Shown one piece after another: positions 24,965 to 31,065 of a stretch of 39,940 nucleotides of DNA. How positions within the stretch are numbered: the first letter of the stretch is position 1; the number at the start of each line of letters is the position of its first letter. The translations under genes were made by a program, and so were the position numbers. The notes beneath the pieces were generated by a model. That model made no database searches and was not told where the DNA came from. It was given only the letters and a program-made list of their open reading frames with translations. Source of the stretch: Bacteroidales bacterium. GTDB lineage: Bacteria; Bacteroidota; Bacteroidia; Bacteroidales; UBA932. The stretch covers positions 1-39,940 of the forward strand of contig JAFUMO010000042.1 in the NCBI GenBank assembly GCA_017482565.1. The letters are read 5' to 3'.

Positions 24965-25014
24965 AAAAAAGTGTAAAGAAACTTTACAAGTGGCAAGTTT
25001 CTTTACACTTTTTT
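24965..25014 (-). terminator. Terminator-like hairpin overlapping paired activator sites
   Basis: A perfect 20-bp inverted repeat (24965-24984 with 24995-25014) with a 10-base loop and T-rich tail on the minus strand lies after the deformylase stop (25041), so it can end that operon. The same bases contain TGTAAAGAAACTTTACA (24972-24988) and TGGCAAGTTTCTTTACA (24991-25007), centres 19 bp apart, placed relative to the TolC promoter exactly as the pair at 13133-13168. It may therefore have two jobs. Confidence 0.65.
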
Positions 25015-25040
25015 ATATTATATATTTTACAGAATTACAT

Positions 25041-25637
25041 CTACCAGCTGCGGTCGGTATAGAGGATTCCATCCAGATGGTCAACCTCATGCTGGAAGAT
25101 TACAGATGCATAGCTGTTTATTGTATCCCTTACCATTTTCCTCTCTGCCAGGCTATAGTATTCTATCACTATAATTACATAACGGTCTACATATCCTTTC
25201 TCACCCGGGATTGAAAGGCATCCCTCCTCAGATACAGTCATCTCTTCCGAGGTTTCAACTATTGAGATATTGGGATATACCTCATAGGGCTGGCCTTCCT
25301 TATCTACACGCTGCACCACAACTACAGCCTTGTTGACTCCTACCTGAGGGGCAGCAAGGCCCAGGCCGTCTACCTGCGGATGGGATACGGTATAAACCAT
25401 CCTGCGGGCAAGTTTCTGGAAGGCCTCGCTGTGAAGCTCTTTCTTTGTAAGGTTGTATGAAGGGGCTCTGAGCACCTCCATTTCCAGAGGATTGTCCGTT
25501 GTGTAGATCTTCAGCAGGCTGTCGGGAGTGGAATTGATGATTTCCAGGTCTTGTGCGGAAAATTTATGTTCGCTCCCTATACACGAAGCCAGGGCGAAGG
25601 CTGCAGGTAAAAACAGCAGTAATATCAGTTTTCTCAT
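25041..25637 (-). CDS. Peptide deformylase with a lipoprotein signal
   Basis: Removes the formyl group from N-formyl-methionine peptides. The 198-residue protein has all three catalytic motifs: GLGLAAPQ (91-98), EGCLS (138-142, metal ligand Cys140) and QHEVDHLDG (182-190, ligands His183 and His187, catalytic Glu184). What is odd is the front: MRKLILLLFLPAAFALASC is a lipoprotein signal with lipobox LASC (Cys19), followed by about 30 extra residues. A normal deformylase acts on nascent chains in the cytoplasm and lacks any signal. This one is predicted to be anchored outside the cytoplasmic face. It follows the M14 peptidase gene by six bases, so the two are co-transcribed. The start at 25637 is the one giving the complete signal. 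A second, cytoplasmic deformylase would be expected elsewhere in the genome. Confidence 0.88.
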   Translation of the reverse strand: MRKLILLLFLPAAFALASCIGSEHKFSAQDLEIINSTPDSLLKIYTTDNPLEMEVLRAPSYNLTKKELHSEAFQKLARRMVYTVSHPQVDGLGLAAPQVGVNKAVVVVQRVDKEGQPYEVYPNISIVETSEEMTVSEEGCLSIPGEKGYVDRYVIIVIEYYSLAERKMVRDTINSYASVIFQHEVDHLDGILYTDRSW

Positions 25638-25643
25638 ATCTTT

Positions 25644-27476
25644 TTATTTCAGTTGGTTTCTGTCCATTACCCTCCATATTGGGTGGAGCTCATTGTTCTG
25701 GTGGGCCCTCTTGCGCACTATATCATAGAAGAAGCCCAGGATGGCCTGAGGGTCAGATGCAAAGGCGGCATCCTCACGCAGTTTCTGCTCAAAACGGGCC
25801 TTCAGCTGAGGGTCTGCTGCCAGCATCTCACGCCCCTTCACTTCCATATATTGAGGCCTTATCCAGAATTCATTCCCGGCCTGGACGCACACATTAAAGA
25901 AACCCCAATAGGTAAGGGAACCAGGTGCTGCCGGCTCAAACATCCACATTGCCACGCGCGATGCCGGCTGGTCCATATCTACAAGGATGCTCCCTGCAGG
26001 GTACTCCAGGGTCTCGGTCTGGGTTGTGAATGTTGCCTGTACGGGGATGCGCCCTTCACTCTGCCTTGAGGAGAATTTTCCACCTGTGTAGCGGTAGGTC
26101 TCCACCTCAACGGTACGTGGCTGCTCCAGCACCGTATATTTCACTCCGTGGAGGTCCAGCAGCTCACGCACAGCATCCCACTGCGGCATAAGGATGTATG
26201 CCTCAGGAAGCTGTACAGAGAAAGATGGCTTGTATGATGTATATACAGGGATATGCAGGGTAATAGGGTCTGAATAGTCGTGGGTAACCCACTCGCCACC
26301 GCTCAAATCACTCACTACCGTATCCCTGCCCCAGCTCAGATAGTCCGCCATAAATGACTTCTCTTCAGTTGCCTTATACTGGAACCCGAAAGGCTCCTTG
26401 CGGGAGGCGGCAGAAGAGGTGTAGGCATCCGCAGCAGCCAATGTACTCACCAGTGACTCCTTGTTCTCCGACAAAATGCGGGCAGTGGCAATGAAAGCCT
26501 CCACAGTTGCCTCCACACGCTGCCTGTATGGCTTGTAGATGTGGTTCTCAATCAGAAGGCCCAGCCTGTTATGGGCAGCTGCATAACCCTGTGAATAGCG
26601 AGGGTCAAAGGTATCAGCCACAAAACCGGTCTCAGGGGCGTTGTATTTCTTGAAATTGCCGTAAAGGAAAATAGGGAAGCCCACCTTCTCCATCTGCTCA
26701 CACAGCTGTTTTTCATAAATATCGCGGCTCCAGGCAGTGATACCGGGCTCCATATTGTCTGTCATGTTGTCTATGGCATATGTCATCACATACTGGAAAT
26801 CAGCACCGTTGGTAACATGCACATCAATGAACAGCTCCGGTAGCCAATGATTGTACATCTTCAGCCACGCCTTCATCTCAGGTGCATCCGCCTTTAGGAA
26901 ATCCCTGTTCAAGTTAAGCTGCTGCGAGGTATTCCTGGTACCCAGCTCCACCGGTCCGTTCTGGTTGATGCGGTTCAGGGCAGTAAAGTTCTCATGCCCA
27001 TCCACATTGAAGACAGGTATGAAGAGGAAACTCACATTATCCAGCACATCAATGTTCTTCTTCCCGACAACCATATCCCTGAGGAATATCATTGAGGCAT
27101 CCTTACCGTCAGGCTCACCCGAGTGGATGCAGCTCTCTATGAGGACAATTACCCTCCCCTTCTCCCTGATGGCAGCAGGGGTTGTAAGGCCGTCCTTGTC
27201 CACAACCACCAGTGCAAGGTCCCTGCCCAGGGGGCTGGTGCCGAAAGAGGTAATGTTTACCATAGGTGAAGCCTCCGAAAGCCTCTGGAACCACTCCATG
27301 GTCTGGGCAAACTTTGGAGTCCTCACAAAATCCGACTTCTCACAATCAGTAATGAAATCCTGCACCTTCACTTTTTTTGCAGGGTGCGCAGGATGTGCAG
27401 GCTGGGCTCCCAGCTGCAATGTGGCCGCAAAAATAAGAGCTGTGCAGGCCACCAGCTTCATAATCTTGTTTTTCAT
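25644..27476 (-). CDS. M14-family zinc carboxypeptidase-like protein
   Basis: Secreted metallopeptidase of 610 residues. A signal peptide (about 1-24, ending LQLGAQ) is followed by the M14 catalytic domain with zinc ligands His118 and Glu121 in CIHSGEPDGKD, the substrate-binding Asn190-Arg191 in NLNRDF, third ligand His220 in FIDVHVTNGAD, and a candidate catalytic glutamate at 310 in LLIENHIY. The remaining ~270 residues form a C-terminal domain typical of longer Bacteroidetes M14 proteins. The family trims C-terminal residues from peptides, or amidated peptidoglycan stems in some branches. It is co-transcribed with the deformylase. The ATG at 27476 directly follows a hairpin and six T residues (27477-27502); ATG at 27461 is an alternative. 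Confidence 0.88.
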   Translation of the reverse strand: MKNKIMKLVACTALIFAATLQLGAQPAHPAHPAKKVKVQDFITDCEKSDFVRTPKFAQTMEWFQRLSEASPMVNITSFGTSPLGRDLALVVVDKDGLTTPAAIREKGRVIVLIESCIHSGEPDGKDASMIFLRDMVVGKKNIDVLDNVSFLFIPVFNVDGHENFTALNRINQNGPVELGTRNTSQQLNLNRDFLKADAPEMKAWLKMYNHWLPELFIDVHVTNGADFQYVMTYAIDNMTDNMEPGITAWSRDIYEKQLCEQMEKVGFPIFLYGNFKKYNAPETGFVADTFDPRYSQGYAAAHNRLGLLIENHIYKPYRQRVEATVEAFIATARILSENKESLVSTLAAADAYTSSAASRKEPFGFQYKATEEKSFMADYLSWGRDTVVSDLSGGEWVTHDYSDPITLHIPVYTSYKPSFSVQLPEAYILMPQWDAVRELLDLHGVKYTVLEQPRTVEVETYRYTGGKFSSRQSEGRIPVQATFTTQTETLEYPAGSILVDMDQPASRVAMWMFEPAAPGSLTYWGFFNVCVQAGNEFWIRPQYMEVKGREMLAADPQLKARFEQKLREDAAFASDPQAILGFFYDIVRKRAHQNNELHPIWRVMDRNQLK

Positions 27477-27482
27477 AAAAAA

Positions 27483-27502
27483 GGGACGTTAAAAAACGTC
27501 CC
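27483..27502 (-). terminator. Hairpin directly before the M14 start codon
   Basis: GGGACGTT and AACGTCCC form an 8-bp stem with a 4-base loop, followed on the minus strand by six T and then the ATG of the M14 gene. It has the form of an intrinsic terminator for the upstream gene (27570-28160), or an attenuator controlling read-through. Confidence 0.6.
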
Positions 27503-27569
27503 AAAATTAATGATTTTCCGGCAGTCATACAATGCTAGTAAAACGCCACGTTCCTCAAAGATGCCGTCC

Positions 27570-28160
27570 CTACTTGAGCTCAACTATTATCACACCATAG
27601 GAAATATCCCCATACTTCTTGAACTCCTGGGTATTGTTGTCCTTCCGCACTGAAATGGCCTTGATATCCTCAACCTTTATATCATCCATTGTCTTGGCCA
27701 CCTTTACATTGCCTTCATTATCCTTCACAATGATGAGCGGGTCTGACTTTACTTTCAAGTCATTTCCATCCTTATCCCTTACCCTGATATGGAGGCTGTT
27801 TGTTGAGTATATGGTTCTGGTGGCAGTTGAGTCATTCACTGTGGCCTTATCATCAGCCGCCTGTGCATCGGAGGCCTTGTCCCCAGGTGCATCAGGCAGC
27901 ACATATACACCTGTCACCACCCCTTTTGTATTCATTTTTGTATTCATTATCAGCACGCTTTCCACCCCCTTTATCACATTTATGTTCTTGATATTATCAG
28001 AAGGCATCTTTTCAAAGGCATCTTTTGGAACAACCTTGCCATCAATGATATACAATATCTTTTCCTTAGCTGTCTGCTGCCCTTCCGCCGCATCTTGCGC
28101 CACGGCCACCTGAGCAGCCATTGCCATAATGGCCAACAATAAAATCTTTTTCATAATCAT
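27570..28160 (-). CDS. Secreted protein with two TonB-plug-like repeats
   Basis: Protein of 196 residues with signal peptide (about 1-22, cleaved after VAVAQ). Two regions look like the short beta-alpha-beta plug motif of TonB-dependent receptors: ILYIIDGKVVPKDAFEKMPS with following NIKNINVIKG (about 35-64), and DPLIIVKDNEGNVKV to YGDISYGVIIVELK (about 140-196), where the ending YGxxxxGVIIV is the characteristic tail. The same motif is appended to BlaR1-type peptidases in Bacteroidetes. No barrel, no lipobox. It is divergent from the RprX/RprY-like pair and shares a control region with four GTTAAC-type repeats, so it may be one of the system's targets. Function unknown. Confidence 0.75.
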   Translation of the reverse strand: MIMKKILLLAIMAMAAQVAVAQDAAEGQQTAKEKILYIIDGKVVPKDAFEKMPSDNIKNINVIKGVESVLIMNTKMNTKGVVTGVYVLPDAPGDKASDAQAADDKATVNDSTATRTIYSTNSLHIRVRDKDGNDLKVKSDPLIIVKDNEGNVKVAKTMDDIKVEDIKAISVRKDNNTQEFKKYGDISYGVIIVELK

Positions 28161-28216
28161 TCTGTGTTTTTGAGTTTTTGAGTTAAAGTCTGCTTTTCAA
28201 ACCGGTTTTCCTGATG

Positions 28217-28224
28217 CAAATATA
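28217..28224 (-). promoter_or_regulatory. -7 element TATATTTG for the plug-domain protein
   Basis: The minus strand reads TATATTTG, a TAnnTTTG match, 57 bases before the ATG at 28160. The GTTAAC box begins about 37 bases upstream of the predicted start, a position suited to activation. Confidence 0.5.
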
Positions 28225-28246
28225 TGCACTTCCTCCCCCTCCCCAC

Positions 28247-28283
28247 GTTAACTGAACGTTAAAAAATGTTAACTAATGTTAAC
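28247..28283. promoter_or_regulatory. Four direct repeats GTTAAC at 10-11 bp steps
   Basis: GTTAAC (28247), GTTAAA (28258), GTTAAC (28268) and GTTAAC (28278) are spaced by 11, 10 and 10 bp, one helical turn each, as in boxes bound by OmpR/PhoB-type regulators. The array is midway between two divergent -7 elements (28217-28224 and 28310-28317), about 37-40 bp upstream of each predicted start. The OmpR-type regulator at 29650-30405 is the natural candidate. Confidence 0.6.
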
Positions 28284-28309
28284 TCCCCTGCCCCCGTGCC
28301 AAAAATTGC

Positions 28310-28317
28310 TATTTTTG
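28310..28317 (+). promoter_or_regulatory. -7 element TATTTTTG for the RprX-like kinase gene
   Basis: TATTTTTG matches TAnnTTTG and lies about 99 bases before the ATG at 28416. The four-copy GTTAAC box ends 26 bases before it. Confidence 0.5.
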
Positions 28318-28415
28318 TAAAGGATTTGAATCCAGGGACCGGTTTCATCTGAACCAAGGGCCCTGCATACAAAACGCAGCTTGATAATCTACATCTTAAT
28401 GGTACCGGTTTAGCT

Positions 28416-29666
28416 ATGAATCAAAAATTTTTCAGAAAAGTTTCCCTAATGGCAATTGTGGCACTGGGGCTGCTGGCGCTGGTGCAGGGGGTGTGGGCGG
28501 TGAAGATGTACAGCGACCAGGTTGCGGATTTCCAGAGGAGGGTGGAATCTGCGGCGTACAAGAGCATATACAAGGCTTTCAGGATGGATGCCATTCCGGG
28601 GCTGCAGGCAGCGGAGCAGATAAATTTGGATCTTGAGGAGTTTGCCCTCCATTTTGAGCCCAACCTGCTGGAGCTGGACATAAGAGAACCATATACCGCC
28701 CGGATTCTGGAAACAACTTCAGGGGAAGGACGCACCCTCTTGCGCCACAGCAGCGGGGAGCCCCTTGGGGAGAAGGTGCACACCTGCCTCATCCCGGTTG
28801 ATGATGACGGAATGTTTGCCCTCCACCTCACAATCCGCCTTCCATACGGGCAGTTCTGGGGAAACATGTGGGGGCTGCTGCTGTGCTCGGCACTTATAGT
28901 TGTATTGCTGTCGGGAATATTATATTGGATGGTAAGGACCATGTTCCGGCAGAGGAGCCTGGAGGAGATGCGCAGGGACTTTACAAACAACATTACCCAC
29001 GAGCTCAAGACCCCCATTTCTGTGGCAATGGCGGCAACGGATGCCCTCCAGAATTTCTCGGCAGAAGCGAACCCTGAACGCCGCAGCCGCTACATGCAGA
29101 TAGTTGCAGCACAATTGGAACAACTGGCAGCAATGGTGGAAAAGATACTTTCAGTCTCAGTAGAGGGGCGTGAAGAGAAGCTCAATATGGAGAAAATCTT
29201 CCTCTTCCCTACAATTGAAAGCATAAGGGACGATGCCCTGATGGGAATGGAAAACCCGCCAGAAATAATTGTCAGATGTCCGGCAGACCTTTCCCTTACC
29301 GCAGACAGGCTGCACCTGAAGAATGTGATTGCCACCCTGCTGGGCAATGCCGTAAAACACGGGTTCAGGGAGAATGCCCCCGGGAACACCGTCATAATCT
29401 CAGCCACAACCGGGAACGGCAGGGCAGTGATTACAGTAGCGGACAACGGGGTTGGAATTTCAAGGGAGCACCTGAAACATATATTTGAAAAATACTACAG
29501 GGTACCTCAAGGAGACCTGCAGAAGGCCAGAGGTTACGGGCTTGGCCTGTTTTATGCAAAAAGGGTGGTTGAAAGGCATGGAGGGAGCATTTCCGTAAAG
29601 AGCCATGTAGGAAAAGGGAGTGAATTTATAATTGAATTGCCGCTTGGATATGACAACTCAAATTAA
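28416..29666 (+). CDS. Sensor histidine kinase, RprX-like
   Basis: Membrane kinase of 416 residues. Helices at about 11-30 and 151-173 enclose a periplasmic sensor of some 120 residues. The HisKA box NNITHELKTPISV has His195; the N box LKNVIATLLGNAVKHG has Asn303 and Asn311; G1 is VADNGVGI (342-348) and G2 is GYGLGLFYAKRVVERHGG (373-390). It overlaps the response-regulator gene by 17 bases, so the two are translated together. Architecture and pairing agree with the Bacteroides RprX/RprY system, but orthology cannot be claimed without a search. The signal sensed is unknown. The upstream GTTAAC box suggests autoregulation. Confidence 0.92.
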   Translation: MNQKFFRKVSLMAIVALGLLALVQGVWAVKMYSDQVADFQRRVESAAYKSIYKAFRMDAIPGLQAAEQINLDLEEFALHFEPNLLELDIREPYTARILETTSGEGRTLLRHSSGEPLGEKVHTCLIPVDDDGMFALHLTIRLPYGQFWGNMWGLLLCSALIVVLLSGILYWMVRTMFRQRSLEEMRRDFTNNITHELKTPISVAMAATDALQNFSAEANPERRSRYMQIVAAQLEQLAAMVEKILSVSVEGREEKLNMEKIFLFPTIESIRDDALMGMENPPEIIVRCPADLSLTADRLHLKNVIATLLGNAVKHGFRENAPGNTVIISATTGNGRAVITVADNGVGISREHLKHIFEKYYRVPQGDLQKARGYGLGLFYAKRVVERHGGSISVKSHVGKGSEFIIELPLGYDNSN

Positions 29667-30405
29667 TGGAAAATACAGGGTACTGCTGGTAGAAGATGAA
29701 CGGATGCTGGCTGAAATTCTCTCCGACACCCTTGGAGACCGCAAGTTTGATGTTACTCTGGCTTACGACGGTGCCCAGGCACTTGAGTATTTACGGGAAC
29801 GGAGTTTTGATGTAATTGTAACGGATGTGATGATGCCCGTAATGGATGGCTTTACCCTTGTAAAGAAGCTCCGCAAGGAAGGATGCAGCACCCCTGTACT
29901 CTTCCTCACCGCCCGTTCAGCTACAGAAGATGTTGTAAAGGGGTTTGAGACAGGCGGCAATGACTACCTTAAGAAACCCTTTGCCATTGATGAACTTATT
30001 GTAAGGATAAATGCCCTGGCTGCACGGGGAGCATCCCCTGCCGAAGCCTCCCTGGCAGGTGCTGCCCTCATAGAAGGGGCCAAGGAACACAAATACACAC
30101 TTGGCCGGCTGGAATTCTCCCCCTGGAACTGCACCCTCACCTGTATGGCAGATGGCTCTGCCACAAAACTCGCTGCCCGTGAAAGCGCAGTTCTGGAACT
30201 CCTGTGCCGCAACATGGGGCAGACCGTTGAAGCCTCCTTCCTGCTTAAGGAACTATGGGGAGATGACAATTACTTCAACCTCCGGAGCCTGAACGTTTAC
30301 ATAACCCGCCTGCGCGGGCACCTGAAACAAGCCCAGGAAGTTGAAATCAAAAGCATAAGGGGAGTCGGTTATATTTTATCGTCGTCCTTTTTTACAAAAA
30401 ATTGA
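29650..30405 (+). CDS. OmpR-family response regulator, RprY-like
   Basis: DNA-binding regulator of 251 residues. Receiver domain: Glu15-Asp16, phosphoacceptor Asp59 in VTDVMMPVMDG, Thr87, Lys109 in LKKPF. A linker of about 30 residues leads to a winged-helix domain with SLNVYITRLRGHL and IRGVGYIL at the end. The ATG at 29650 is chosen over an upstream TTG at 29632; it lies inside the 3' end of the kinase gene. The final residues SSSFFTKN come from inverted-repeat element E and are not part of the normal fold, so the stop was probably supplied by the element. It likely binds direct repeats such as the GTTAAC box at 28247-28283. Confidence 0.92.
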   Translation: MTTQINGKYRVLLVEDERMLAEILSDTLGDRKFDVTLAYDGAQALEYLRERSFDVIVTDVMMPVMDGFTLVKKLRKEGCSTPVLFLTARSATEDVVKGFETGGNDYLKKPFAIDELIVRINALAARGASPAEASLAGAALIEGAKEHKYTLGRLEFSPWNCTLTCMADGSATKLAARESAVLELLCRNMGQTVEASFLLKELWGDDNYFNLRSLNVYITRLRGHLKQAQEVEIKSIRGVGYILSSSFFTKN

Positions 30406-30499
30406 TTCCCAACAATTTAAGAAACAGGAAAGACAATAAATACAATAATTACATAAAACTAACATACTTAATATCTGCAAGTTATAAAAAAGGACAACG
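30380..30499. repeat. 120-bp intercistronic inverted-repeat element, copy E
   Basis: CGTCGTCCTTTTTTA (30380-30394) pairs with TAAAAAAGGACAACG (30485-30499) with one mismatch in 15. It begins inside the last codons of the response regulator and ends six bases before the phosphatase ATG (30505), so that AAGGA in its right end stands at ribosome-binding distance from that ATG. The interior is AT-rich and not alike to the other copies. Confidence 0.8.
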
Positions 30500-30504
30500 T
30501 AAAA

Positions 30505-31038
30505 ATGAAAAAGATAACCTTCGTGTGTCATGGGAACATCTGCCGCAGCCCAATGGCCGAGTATGTGATGAAGCACCTGGTGAGGCAGGCCGGGCTGGAA
30601 AATGAGTTTGGGATTACCTCGGGGGCCGTTTCCTATGAGGAGATAGGGAATGACATCTACCCTCCTGCCCAGAGGAAACTGAGGGAGAAGGGGGTGGCCT
30701 TCACCCGCCACGCTGCACACAGAATCACTCCCGACGAATTTGCGCACAATGACCTTGTAATCCTTATGGACCGTTCCAACCAGAGGCTTCTGGGGAGAAT
30801 TGTTCCCGGATGGGAAGATGCTCCTGCCGGAAAAGGGGTGGAAGACTCAGGGATTGATGGTAAAGTACATCTGATGATGGAGTTTGCCGGTGCACCCGGG
30901 AAAGGGGGAGAACTGCCGCAAAAGAGAGGACGAGCCGCCAGTGATGTGGCCGACCCGTGGTACACCGGGGACTTTGAGCAGACCTACCGCGATGTTCTTG
31001 CCGGCTGCACCGGTCTGCTGAAACTGCTTGGCAAATGA
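30505..31038 (+). CDS. Low-molecular-weight protein tyrosine phosphatase
   Basis: Cytoplasmic phosphatase of 177 residues. The P-loop VCHGNICRSP contains nucleophile Cys8 and Arg14, and the general-acid loop VADPWYTGDF holds Asp150. About 40 extra residues (roughly 104-146, rich in Gly, Lys and Glu) lie between the usual alpha-helix and the acid loop; typical family members have about 155 residues. It follows the RprY-like regulator and is separated from it by inverted-repeat element E, whose right end provides the upstream AAGGA. It may act on phosphotyrosine proteins or on arginine phosphate; the sequence does not decide. It ends in a hairpin shared with the convergent potD gene. Confidence 0.93.
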   Translation: MKKITFVCHGNICRSPMAEYVMKHLVRQAGLENEFGITSGAVSYEEIGNDIYPPAQRKLREKGVAFTRHAAHRITPDEFAHNDLVILMDRSNQRLLGRIVPGWEDAPAGKGVEDSGIDGKVHLMMEFAGAPGKGGELPQKRGRAASDVADPWYTGDFEQTYRDVLAGCTGLLKLLGK

Positions 31039-31065
31039 AAATGTCCCGTGTTATCGGGACATTTT
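31038..31065. terminator. Bidirectional terminator between phosphatase and potD
   Basis: AAAATGTCCCG (31038-31048) and CGGGACATTTT (31055-31065) form an 11-bp stem with a 6-base loop. It overlaps the stop codon of the phosphatase and the last codons of potD, whose stop (31051-31053) lies in the loop. Confidence 0.75.

Noticed and set aside
28290-28306. TTGGCACGGGGGCAGG (minus strand) as a sigma-54 promoter
   Set aside because: The -24 half matches but the -12 half TTGC/TTGT is missing; the region has housekeeping-type -7 elements instead.
9709-30499. The five 119-bp elements as invertible promoters
   Set aside because: Inverted ends and length would suit an inverton, but no TAnnTTTG promoter was found in the interiors, and no invertase gene is nearby except a broken recombinase. 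Read-pair evidence of inversion would reopen this.
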